NCBI GenBank assembly: GCA_902556505.1
Contig: CACDWM010000002.1
Coordinates: 1-64,000 of the forward strand
Reading direction: 5' to 3'
DNA length: 64,000 nt
From: an uncultured Pelagibacteraceae bacterium
GTDB lineage: Bacteria > Pseudomonadota > Alphaproteobacteria > Pelagibacterales > Pelagibacteraceae
The notes below the pieces were generated by a model. That model was not told the DNA's origin. It made no database searches and worked only from the letters and a program-made list of their open reading frames with translations. This document shows, one piece after another, positions 48,288-56,608 of this stretch (its first letter is position 1; each line of letters begins with the position of its first letter). The position numbers were made by a program, and so were the translations under genes.

Positions 48288-49465
48288 TGTTTTTAGATAA
48301 CGCTGCAGATAAATTAGTTTTTAAATTTCTTAATAAAATAAATCATGGTTATCTAGAGCTAACTACACATAATGGAAAAGTTTTAAAGTTTGGAAATCCA
48401 AATGAAAAATTGCATGCAAGTATTTCAATCAAAAAACCAGATTTTAACTATAATTTAATTAGAGGAGGTAGCATTGGATTTGCTGAGAGCTACATGAGAG
48501 GTGAATTTGAGACTGATAATTTATCAAATTTAATTGAATTAACTGCAAGAAATATAGAAGTTATATATAAATTCTCAGGCCTTCTTGATTTTCCAATAAT
48601 TAATTTTGTAAAAAATAAAATAATAAAAAATACAAAAAGTAGAAGCAAAGAAAATATTGCTAAACATTATGATCTTGGGAATGATTTTTTTTCTCTTTGG
48701 TTAGATGACACACTTACTTACTCTAGCGCTATTTTTGATTATAAATCGAAAAATCTTTCTGACGCTCAAAATAATAAATATCAAAAATTAATTGACCTAA
48801 TTAAACCAAATAATGGTGACAAAGTTTTAGAAATAGGATGTGGTTGGGGAGGTTTTGCTGAGTATTTAGGTAAAAAATACGATGTTAAACTAGACTGTAT
48901 AACAATATCAAAAAAACAATTTGAATACGCAAAAGAAAGAATTTTTAATTGTGGTTTAAACGAAAAAGTAAATATTGAAATAAAAGATTACAGAGATCTT
49001 AAAGGCAAATACAATTCAATTGCCTCTATAGAGATGATTGAGGCAGTTGGTCAAAATTATTTAGAGGGTTATTTTAAAACTATTAAAACTAACTTATCTG
49101 ATGGTGGTAACGCAGCTATTCAAGCAATTACTATCGATGATAGGTTGTTTGATAGATACAAAAACAAACAAGATTTTATTCAAAAATATATTTTTCCTGG
49201 TGGTTTTTTACCAAATAAAAATAGTATTAATCGTTATGTTTCTGATAATGGCTTAACTATAAATTCATACATTTCTTATGCTGACCATTATGCAAATACA
49301 TTGGCTATATGGAGAAATGAGTTTTTAAAAAAATGGGATTTGATAAAAAATCAAGGTTTTGATTTAACATTTAAAAGAATGTGGGAGTTTTACCTTTCTT
49401 ATTGTGAAGCTGGATTTAAGTCAAAAAATATTGATCTGATACAATTTTCAATGCAAAACAAATAA
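48287..49465 (+). CDS. Cyclopropane-fatty-acid-synthase-family lipid methyltransferase
   Basis: The 392-residue protein has RGGSIGFAESYMRGEFETDNL, RSKENIAKHYDLGNDFFSLWLDDTLTYSSAIF, VLEIGCGWGGFAEYLG (SAM site), SIEMIEAVGQNYLEGYF, QAITIDDRLFDRY, FIQKYIFPGGFLP and YLSYCEAGFKSKNIDLIQFS. This fits the Cfa/UfaM group that uses SAM to methylate or cyclopropanate double bonds of membrane phospholipid acyl chains. Conserved residues of classical Cfa are present, so cyclopropanation and plain methylation cannot be separated by eye. The neighbours favour the photo-oxidative-stress type seen in Rhodobacter. Confidence 0.88.
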   Translation: MFLDNAADKLVFKFLNKINHGYLELTTHNGKVLKFGNPNEKLHASISIKKPDFNYNLIRGGSIGFAESYMRGEFETDNLSNLIELTARNIEVIYKFSGLLDFPIINFVKNKIIKNTKSRSKENIAKHYDLGNDFFSLWLDDTLTYSSAIFDYKSKNLSDAQNNKYQKLIDLIKPNNGDKVLEIGCGWGGFAEYLGKKYDVKLDCITISKKQFEYAKERIFNCGLNEKVNIEIKDYRDLKGKYNSIASIEMIEAVGQNYLEGYFKTIKTNLSDGGNAAIQAITIDDRLFDRYKNKQDFIQKYIFPGGFLPNKNSINRYVSDNGLTINSYISYADHYANTLAIWRNEFLKKWDLIKNQGFDLTFKRMWEFYLSYCEAGFKSKNIDLIQFSMQNK

Positions 49466-49482
49466 AAATAATGGAGATATTT

Positions 49483-50031
49483 ATGCGACATATAAAAATA
49501 ATTAAGTCAATTTCATTGATAATTTCATTATTCTTAATTACAAGTTGCTCAAATAATAGCGCTATGAAACCAGAAGACTTTAAAAACAAAGAACCAAGAT
49601 TAATTATTGAGGAATACTTATCTGGAAATGTTAAGGCTTGGGGCGTTCTACAAAATAGATCAGGAAAAGTTACAAGACAATTTTCTGCAGATTTAAATGG
49701 AACCTGGGATGGAAAGCAATTAATTCTTAAAGAAAAATTTAATTGGGACGACGGTGAAGTTCAAGACCGTGAATGGACAATAAATAAAATTGATGAGCAT
49801 AATTATGAAGGAACAGCAGGAGATGTTGTAGGTAAAGCAATAGGATATTCTTACGGACCAGCGTTTAAATTTGAATATGTTTTATTAGTTCCAGTTAAAG
49901 GCAAAGAATTAAAAATAACTTTCGATGATTGGATTTTTAAACAAGATGATAGAGTTGCAATTAATAGAGCAACAATGACTAAATTTGGTTTTAAAGTAGC
50001 TGAATTGACAGTTGTATTTGTAAAAGATTAA
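49483..50031 (+). CDS. DUF3833 lipoprotein
   Basis: The 182-residue product has a lipoprotein signal (IKSISLIISLFLITSC; lipobox LITSC) and a beta-rich body: IEEYLSGNVKAWGVLQNRSGKVTRQF, DGEVQDREWTINKID, GTAGDVVGKAIGYSYGPAFKFEY and FDDWIFKQDDRVAINRATMTKFGF, matching DUF3833. I take the ATG at 49483 because GGAG lies at the right distance before it; the ATG at 49471 overlaps that site. Family genes occur at the end of CFA/DUF1365 clusters, so it is probably an envelope partner of that system. Function unknown. Confidence 0.85.
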   Translation: MRHIKIIKSISLIISLFLITSCSNNSAMKPEDFKNKEPRLIIEEYLSGNVKAWGVLQNRSGKVTRQFSADLNGTWDGKQLILKEKFNWDDGEVQDREWTINKIDEHNYEGTAGDVVGKAIGYSYGPAFKFEYVLLVPVKGKELKITFDDWIFKQDDRVAINRATMTKFGFKVAELTVVFVKD

Positions 50032-50790
50032 CTATTTTTTTTGATATTTAGTTAGTTTTCCGACTAAACCAAAATAAATTTTACTCGGTAAAAAACTCAA
50101 TAGTTTTAATGTAATTGTAAGTGATTTTGGAAAATGTATTTCAAATATATTTTTGTTAACTAAACCTTCATAAATTTGATCTGCAGCATACTCAGGAGTT
50201 TTTAAAAAAGGCATTTTAAAATCATTTTTATCTGTCATTGGTGTTTTAATAAATCCAGGAGATACTAAACAAACACGTACGTTGTATCTTTTAAAATCAA
50301 AGTACAAACTTTCAGCTAAGTTATTTAATGCAGATTTAGATGGTCCATAGCCAGTTGAATTAGGTAACCCCCTATATCCTGCAATTGACGAAACAATAGT
50401 AATTATACCGTTTTTTTTATCTCTAAAATATTGTTCAACTGCTTTGATGCTATTCACAGTTCCAAAAAAATTTACTTTAAAGACATCTTCCATTTGTTCG
50501 ACATCTATATCTTTTTCTTTTTTGGGATCCCATGTTCCAGTTGAAAAAAAACAAATATCTATATTTTCATATTTGTTTTTAATTTCATTAAATACTCCTT
50601 TGCATTTTTCCTTATCTGTTACATCTAAAGGAAAACTTGAAATATTTTCATAAGAATTTGAAAGTTCATTTAGTAATTCAGCTCTTCTCGCAGATATAGC
50701 AACGTTCCATCCCTTACTTGCAAATTTAATTGCTAAAGCTTTTCCAATACCAGTGCTACCGCCAGTAATCCAAATAGTTTTTTCACTCAT
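50032..50790 (-). CDS. Short-chain dehydrogenase/reductase (SDR)
   Basis: The 252-residue protein has the cofactor motif WITGGSTGIGKALAIKFA, the Asn-x-Ala-Gly-equivalent region CFFSTGTWDP, and the catalytic SSIAGYRGLPNSTGYGPSKSAL (Ser, Tyr, Lys). The later VRVCLVSPGFIKTPMTDKN completes a classical SDR. Substrate unknown. Similar SDR genes belong to the Rhodobacter-type CFA cluster. Here it sits on the opposite strand, ending next to the DUF3833 stop and starting just 8-23 bases from tspO. Confidence 0.85.
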   Translation of the reverse strand: MSEKTIWITGGSTGIGKALAIKFASKGWNVAISARRAELLNELSNSYENISSFPLDVTDKEKCKGVFNEIKNKYENIDICFFSTGTWDPKKEKDIDVEQMEDVFKVNFFGTVNSIKAVEQYFRDKKNGIITIVSSIAGYRGLPNSTGYGPSKSALNNLAESLYFDFKRYNVRVCLVSPGFIKTPMTDKNDFKMPFLKTPEYAADQIYEGLVNKNIFEIHFPKSLTITLKLLSFLPSKIYFGLVGKLTKYQKK

Positions 50791-50798
50791 TTTTTGTT

Positions 50799-51281
50799 AT
50801 GTATATATCTAACATGTTTAAAAATAAATTTTTAACATTTATATTGTTTCTTGCTATTACATTCTCTGCTTCATTGATTGGCGGTTTAGCTACTGTTACT
50901 TTTAAAGAGCCATGGTACTCATTACTAAATAAACCATCATTTAATCCACCGGATTGGATATTCGGACCTGTTTGGACGACCTTGTATACATTGATGACAG
51001 TTGCAATATGGCTTTATTGGCATACAAAAAATAGAGATATGAATACTGTTTATATTTATTTTATACATTTAGTATTCAATACAACTTGGAGTGTAGTTTT
51101 TTTTGTTTTTCACAATATGGTTTTGGCTTTTTTAGTATTAATCATACTTATAGCATTGATAATTAATCTTATTTTAAGGTTTAAACGCGTCAAGATGTTG
51201 AGCGCCTATCTAATGATTCCATATTTACTTTGGTGCAGCTTTGCACTAATTCTGAATACAAGCTTAATTTTGTTAAATTAG
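50799..51281 (+). CDS. tspO: TspO/MBR family protein
   Basis: The roughly 160-residue protein has five membrane helices and TspO motifs ASLIGGLATVTFKEPWYSLLNKPSFNPPDWIFGPVWTTL split over the first loop, then WLYWHTKN, FNTTWSVVFFVFHN and LMIPYLLWCSFALILN. TspO binds porphyrins and in Rhodobacter sphaeroides damps photosynthesis-gene expression in response to oxygen and light. The first ATG (50799) leaves only eight bases to the divergent SDR start; the ATG at 50814 (MFKNKF) is an equally good choice. Placement beside a photo-oxidative-type lipid cluster fits a light or tetrapyrrole stress role. Confidence 0.9.
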   Translation: MYISNMFKNKFLTFILFLAITFSASLIGGLATVTFKEPWYSLLNKPSFNPPDWIFGPVWTTLYTLMTVAIWLYWHTKNRDMNTVYIYFIHLVFNTTWSVVFFVFHNMVLAFLVLIILIALIINLILRFKRVKMLSAYLMIPYLLWCSFALILNTSLILLN

Positions 51282-51283
51282 AT

Positions 51284-52387
51284 ATGGATGATGTTGTAGT
51301 AATTGGTGGTGGAATAATAGGGACGGCAACTGCTTATTTTTTATCCAAAGAGGGCAGAAAAGTTAAAGTTATTGAAAGGGATCCTACTTATAAAACAGCT
51401 TCATTCCCATTATCTCTAGGTGGTTTTAGAAGGCAATTTTTCCAAAAAGAAAATATTTTATTAGGAAAATTTGCAAGAGAATTTATTTTCCAAATACCAG
51501 AATTATTAAAAACAGAAAAAAACCCTAACCCAACAGCCAGTATGGTAACCAATGGATATCTTTTAATGTTTGGTCCTGAACATGCTCAAGAACAATATAG
51601 AGCATTAGAAAATCATAAAGTATGTGATGCAGGAACAAAAAATATTAAAGGGTCAGAATTATCTAAGGTTTTCCCTTATGTGAATAGCGAAGGGATAGAG
51701 ACAGCAACTTTTACGGATAATCAAAGTGAAGGATGGATTGATCCATTTATGTTTCATAGCGCTCTTAAAAGTAAAGCAATAGAGCTTGGAGCAGAATTTA
51801 TTAAAGGTGAAGTTAAAAGTATTTCTGAAATAAATGCTAAAACAATAGTTTCCGCAGCTGGTTGTTGGACAAAGGAATTGTTAGAAGATATTCCTGTTGT
51901 TCCTCAAAAGCACACTGTGTTTAGAGTAAAATGTCCAACATATATAAAGGAGATGCCACTCAGTGGAGACTTAACAACTGGCGTTTATTGGAGACCAGAA
52001 GGAGGGGAATATTTAGCAGGATCACCTATTTCTGTATTTGATGCAGATGATTTGGAACCAGCTTGGAATGATTTTGAGGAATTAGTTTGGCCAGCTCTTG
52101 CTAAGAGAATACCTGCCTTTGAAGAATTAAAGTTAACTGGTGGATGGGCAGGTTACTATGATTGTAATAGATTAGATAATAATGCAGTTGTTGGTAAGCA
52201 TCCAAAATATGACAATGTTTACATGGCTTCTGGATTTACGGGCCGGGGATTAATGCAAGCACCAGGTATCGGTAGAGCCTTAACTGAATTAATTACAACA
52301 GGATCATACCAAACAATTGATATAAGTGATTTTGCAGTTGAGAGAGTTTTGGATAAAACTGCTAGGCCAGAGCCCTACGTTCTATAA
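51284..52387 (+). CDS. DAO-family FAD-dependent oxidoreductase
   Basis: The 367-residue protein starts MDDVVVIGGGIIGTATAYFL, then VKVIERDPTYKTASFPLSLGG. It has the D-amino-acid/sarcosine-oxidase fold: EGWIDPFMFHSALKSKAIELG, TIVSAAGCWT, GVYWRPEGGEYLAGSP, GWAGYYDCNRLDNNAVVGKHP and MASGFTGRGLMQAPGIGRALTELI. Relatives include FOXRED1, sarcosine oxidases and dimethylglycine or D-amino-acid dehydrogenases. The oxidised substrate cannot be assigned; sarcosine is attractive given creatinase and gcvTHP nearby. The start is the ATG three bases after the tspO stop; a longer frame from 51230 would overlap tspO and adds unconserved residues. Confidence 0.85.
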   Translation: MDDVVVIGGGIIGTATAYFLSKEGRKVKVIERDPTYKTASFPLSLGGFRRQFFQKENILLGKFAREFIFQIPELLKTEKNPNPTASMVTNGYLLMFGPEHAQEQYRALENHKVCDAGTKNIKGSELSKVFPYVNSEGIETATFTDNQSEGWIDPFMFHSALKSKAIELGAEFIKGEVKSISEINAKTIVSAAGCWTKELLEDIPVVPQKHTVFRVKCPTYIKEMPLSGDLTTGVYWRPEGGEYLAGSPISVFDADDLEPAWNDFEELVWPALAKRIPAFEELKLTGGWAGYYDCNRLDNNAVVGKHPKYDNVYMASGFTGRGLMQAPGIGRALTELITTGSYQTIDISDFAVERVLDKTARPEPYVL

Positions 52388-52388
52388 A

Positions 52389-53834
52389 TTAAGTTCCACA
52401 AAAAGTTTGATATTTTTTGTTGCTTGATGGAGCAGGTGCTTGATATTCCTCAATATTATTCTGATTGTCATAAGGATTTTTTAAAATATCTAATAACTTT
52501 TTCATTTTATCTAAACTTCCTTTGTCAGCTTCAGCTAAAGCTTCTTCTACTTTATGATTTCTAGGAATTACAATTGGATTATTTGATTTCATAAGTTTGC
52601 TTTGTTTTTCCTTAGTTGAATTATTTAACTCAGATCTTTTTTTCCATTCATTTTTCCAATTGATAAAATCATTATTTTTATAAATTTCATCAGAATTGAT
52701 ATCCATTAGATTACAAAAAGTATTTGTGTAATCTGCTTTATTTTTCTCCATCCAATTAAACAAATCATTAATTAATTTTTTATCATTTTTATCCTCACCA
52801 AATAGACCAAGTTTATCTCTCATCATATTTAACCATTTGTCTTCATAAATATTTTGGAAATTATCTATTAAATCTGTTGCTAATTTAATTGCAGTATCCT
52901 CATTTTTATCAATTAGAGGGATTAAACATTCTGCAAATCTTGCTAAATTCCACTTTGTAATTGGTGGTTGATTAGAAAAGGCATATCTCCCAAATTTATC
53001 TATTGAGCTAAATACAGTTTTTGGATCATAATGATCCATAAATGCACATGGACCATAATCAATGGTTTCACCTGAAATTGCCATGTTGTCAGTATTCATT
53101 ACTCCATGAATAAATCCAACTCTCATCCAATTGATTACTAGCTGGCATTGTTTTTCCATTACAAGATTTAACAAGTCTAATCCTTTTGAATTTGATGTTT
53201 TAATTTCTGGATAATGTCTGTTTATTGTGTAGTCGACTAAAGTATTTAAATTTTCAATGTTTTGAGTTGCAGCTATATATTGAAAAGTTCCAACCCGAAG
53301 ATGACTTGATGCAACTCTTGTTAATATAGAGCCCTGTAAAAGATTTTCTCTTACAACTTTTTCTCCTGTTTTAACAACAGCAAGGCTTCTTGTAGTTGGA
53401 ATATTTAATGAATGTATCGCTTCACTGATAATATATTCTCTAAGCATAGGTCCTAGTGCAGCTCTTCCATCACCACCCCTAGAAAAAGAAGTTCTTCCTG
53501 AACCTTTAAATTGAATGTCAAAACGATTGTCATTGTCTACTAAATGCTCACCCAATAAAACTGCTCTACCATCTCCCAACATAGTAAAGTGTCCAAATTG
53601 ATGACCTGCATATGCTTGTGCAATGGTATTGGTTTCCTCTGGTATGGAGTTTCCAGAAAATATTTCTGCTAATTTTTTTTTGTCTGTTTTTGAAAAATCT
53701 AAATTTAAAGTAGAGGCTAGTTCCTCATTTAAAATTACTAATTCAGGATCATGAACAGGAGTTGGTTTAATATTTTCTTTAAAAGTATTTGATAACTTTG
53801 AATACGTATTATCAAAATGCCAACCAATGGTCAT
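52389..53834 (-). CDS. selO: Protein adenylyltransferase SelO (YdiU)
   Basis: The 481-residue pseudokinase-fold enzyme has AQAYAGHQFGHFTMLGDGRAVLLGE, DIQFKGSGRTSFSRGGDGRAALG, MLREYIISEAIHSLNIPTTRSL, GVMNTDNMAISGETIDYGPCAFMD and the C-terminal YQTFCGT, where eukaryotic SelO has selenocysteine. SelO transfers AMP to Ser, Thr or Tyr of target proteins and is linked to redox stress. It lies five bases after fdhA on the same strand, so it appears to be the last gene of the formate dehydrogenase operon. It is somewhat shorter than E. coli YdiU. Confidence 0.95.
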   Translation of the reverse strand: MTIGWHFDNTYSKLSNTFKENIKPTPVHDPELVILNEELASTLNLDFSKTDKKKLAEIFSGNSIPEETNTIAQAYAGHQFGHFTMLGDGRAVLLGEHLVDNDNRFDIQFKGSGRTSFSRGGDGRAALGPMLREYIISEAIHSLNIPTTRSLAVVKTGEKVVRENLLQGSILTRVASSHLRVGTFQYIAATQNIENLNTLVDYTINRHYPEIKTSNSKGLDLLNLVMEKQCQLVINWMRVGFIHGVMNTDNMAISGETIDYGPCAFMDHYDPKTVFSSIDKFGRYAFSNQPPITKWNLARFAECLIPLIDKNEDTAIKLATDLIDNFQNIYEDKWLNMMRDKLGLFGEDKNDKKLINDLFNWMEKNKADYTNTFCNLMDINSDEIYKNNDFINWKNEWKKRSELNNSTKEKQSKLMKSNNPIVIPRNHKVEEALAEADKGSLDKMKKLLDILKNPYDNQNNIEEYQAPAPSSNKKYQTFCGT

Positions 53835-53839
53835 TTTAA

Positions 53840-56608
53840 TTAACTAACTTCAGCTTGATTTTCTTTTGGTTTTACTTCTGTTTTAAATTGATTAGAGATT
53901 TTTTGCACTTCAACAGAAGATACTTTGTATTCTGCACACATTGTTTCTTCATCTTTACCATGACCTGTAACCATATTAACCATATGTTCTGGGAAATGGA
54001 ACGTAGTAAACACAATTCCTTCTTTAACTTTATCTGTAACTTCAACTTTAAGTGCAACCTCACCTCTGCCAGAATAAAGTCTTCCGATATCACCAGTATT
54101 TAGATCTCTATAAGCTGCATCTTTAGGATGAATTAATAAAACATCTTCATCAACAATATTTATATTCTTTGTTCTTCTAGTCATTGTTGCTGCATTGTAA
54201 TGTTGTAAAACTCTACTAGTTGTTAAAATCAAAGGATAGTCTTTTTGATTAGCTTCTATTTCTGATGATTCTTTCCAATCAAAGTTTTTTAGTCGACCTT
54301 TACCTAATTTAAATGTTTCTGTATGTAAAATTTTTGTATCAGTTCCATCTTCTTGGACTGGCCACTGTAATCCTAATTTTCCGAGTCTCTCTCTAGTAAC
54401 TCCCTTAAAGAAAGGAACGATATCAGCAATTTCAGCTAGAACTTGATCTGCATCATAAGTTGGCTGATCAAATCCTAATTTCTGCATCATCTCGGTTACA
54501 ATTAATCCATCAGGTTTAGTGCCTGGTAGAGGAGGTACAGCTCTGTTTACTCTTTGAATTCTTCTCTCAGTGTTTGTAAAAGTTCCATCTTTTTCTAAGA
54601 ACGTTGTACCTGGCAGAACAACAGTTGCTAATTTTGCTGTTTCACTCATAAATATTTCTTGAACAACTAAAAGTTCTAAAGAGTTCATAGCTTCAATTAC
54701 ATGAGCACTATTAGGATCTGTTTGAACAATATCTTCTCCAATGATCCATAAACCTTTTAATTCCTTGTTTATTGCAGCTTCAAACATTTGAGGAATTTTT
54801 AATCCTGGCTTAGTTGGGTGAGTTACCCCGTATTTTTGTGTGTAGAATTCTTGATGTTTTTCATCAGCTACAGGAAAATAACCAGCACCTTGGTGAGGCT
54901 GACATCCCATATCTGCTGCACCTTGAACATTGTTTTGACCTCTTAAAGGATTAACCCCAACTCCTTTTCTTCCAATGTTTCCAGTGATCATTGCTAGATC
55001 TGCAATTAACATTACTGTTTTAGATCCTTGTTCGTGTTCAGTAACTCCTAAACCATGGAACTCCATTGAATTTCTTGCAGTAGCATATGCAATTGCTGCT
55101 TCTTTAACTAATTGTTTATCTACACCAGCTACTTTTGCTAAATGATCAACATCTTGTCTTTCAATTTCTTTTAAGAAATTATCAAAACCTTCAGTTCTAT
55201 CTCTAACAAAATCTGCATTATAAAGTTTTGATTTGATAATAAAGTGCAACATCATATTTAGAACTGCAACATTAGTTCCTGGTCTTAGTTTAATATGATA
55301 ATCAGCAAGTTTCGCTAGTTCAGTTGTAACTGGATCAAGCACGATTAATTTTTTACCTTTCATCACTTGCTGTTTTATTTTTGCACCTGTTACAGGATGA
55401 GCATTAGTTGGATTAGCTCCAATTACCAAAAATAAATCTGCATGATAAATATCTTCTGTAGAGTTAGTTGCTGCCCCAGTCCCAAAAGTTTGTTGCATTC
55501 CCCAAGCTGTTGGTGAATGACAAATTCTTGCACAACAATCTACGCTGTTAGTTCCCACAGCAGCTCTAATCATTTTTTGAAAAACATAATTTTCTTCATT
55601 AGTACATCTTGCAGAAGAAATTCCAGCAAAGGCATCTGGACCATTATCTTTTGTAATTCTATTCATTTCTTTTTTAATGAATTCATAAGCTTCATCCCAC
55701 GAAGCTTCTTCAAACTTTCCATCTCTTTTAATCAAAGGTGTTTTTAATCTGTCCGGATGATCATAAAAACTAAATGCATATCTTCCTTTAATACAAGTAT
55801 GACCAGCATTTACCTCAGTTTGTTTTGGAGTATCTATTGCAACAACTTTATCATCTTTTATTGATGCTTCTAAATTACATCCAACACCACAGTATGAACA
55901 AGTTGTTCTAACTTTTTTATCTACAGCTGCAGATTTAGATTGAAAAACATCTGAAATTGCATCTGTTGGGCATGTATGTGCACATGCACCGCAAGATACA
56001 CATGAACTATCTCCAAACATCATATCATTATCAGTTGTTATTCTAGATTCAAAACCTCTTCCGCTCATTGTTAGTACAAATGAACCTTGAATTTCATCAC
56101 AAGCTCTGACACATCTTCCACAATTAATACAATTGTCTAAATTCATTCTCATGTAATCGTGAGAAGTATCTCTTGGTATACCTTTGTGCTGTTTAGGACT
56201 GTTGTATCTGTGATCAGCAACTCCTAAATCGTTTGCTACTGTTTGTAATTCACAATTATTATTTACCTCACAAGTATCACATTCCATTGGATGGTCAGTT
56301 AAAACCAATTCAACAATATTTTTTCTTAGATTTGTTAAAGCTTCATTTGAAGTAAAGATATGTTGGTTTTCAGCAACTGGAGTATGACAAGATGCGACCA
56401 CTCTTGTTGGACCATCTTTTTCTAAAGCAACTTCTACAGAGCAAACTCTGCAAGCACCATAAGGAGCTAGGTTTGGATCATCACATAATGTAGGTACTTT
56501 TTTTTCACCTACATAGCTTTTTACAAATTTTAAAATAGACGTGTGTTTAGGACCAATTTCGTATGGTTTTCCATCAATATAAGCAATTTTTCTTTTTTCA
56601 GAGCTCAT
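53840..56608 (-). CDS. fdsA: NAD-linked formate dehydrogenase, molybdenum catalytic subunit
   Basis: In order, the 922-residue protein has an N-terminal [2Fe-2S] domain (LAPYGACRVCSVEV), a His/Cys-ligated cluster region (HPMECDTCEVNNNCELQ), two ferredoxin clusters (NCINCGRCVRACDEIQ, SCVSCGACAHTCPTDAI), the domain-I cluster CSYCGVGCNLE and the catalytic NSVDCCARICHSPTAWG. In the last motif Cys (the one before HSPT) replaces the selenocysteine of E. coli FdhF. A C-terminal molybdopterin-dinucleotide domain follows (RVLQHYNAATMTRRTKN). It oxidises formate to CO2 in the cytoplasm and passes electrons to the NADH-forming subunit encoded upstream, with which it shares one base. Confidence 0.94.
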   Translation of the reverse strand: MSSEKRKIAYIDGKPYEIGPKHTSILKFVKSYVGEKKVPTLCDDPNLAPYGACRVCSVEVALEKDGPTRVVASCHTPVAENQHIFTSNEALTNLRKNIVELVLTDHPMECDTCEVNNNCELQTVANDLGVADHRYNSPKQHKGIPRDTSHDYMRMNLDNCINCGRCVRACDEIQGSFVLTMSGRGFESRITTDNDMMFGDSSCVSCGACAHTCPTDAISDVFQSKSAAVDKKVRTTCSYCGVGCNLEASIKDDKVVAIDTPKQTEVNAGHTCIKGRYAFSFYDHPDRLKTPLIKRDGKFEEASWDEAYEFIKKEMNRITKDNGPDAFAGISSARCTNEENYVFQKMIRAAVGTNSVDCCARICHSPTAWGMQQTFGTGAATNSTEDIYHADLFLVIGANPTNAHPVTGAKIKQQVMKGKKLIVLDPVTTELAKLADYHIKLRPGTNVAVLNMMLHFIIKSKLYNADFVRDRTEGFDNFLKEIERQDVDHLAKVAGVDKQLVKEAAIAYATARNSMEFHGLGVTEHEQGSKTVMLIADLAMITGNIGRKGVGVNPLRGQNNVQGAADMGCQPHQGAGYFPVADEKHQEFYTQKYGVTHPTKPGLKIPQMFEAAINKELKGLWIIGEDIVQTDPNSAHVIEAMNSLELLVVQEIFMSETAKLATVVLPGTTFLEKDGTFTNTERRIQRVNRAVPPLPGTKPDGLIVTEMMQKLGFDQPTYDADQVLAEIADIVPFFKGVTRERLGKLGLQWPVQEDGTDTKILHTETFKLGKGRLKNFDWKESSEIEANQKDYPLILTTSRVLQHYNAATMTRRTKNINIVDEDVLLIHPKDAAYRDLNTGDIGRLYSGRGEVALKVEVTDKVKEGIVFTTFHFPEHMVNMVTGHGKDEETMCAEYKVSSVEVQKISNQFKTEVKPKENQAEVS

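Noticed and set aside
51230-51283. Upstream start of the DAO-type oxidoreductase inside tspO
   Set aside because: The extra 18 residues are unlike the family, and the Rossmann motif begins directly after the ATG at 51284.
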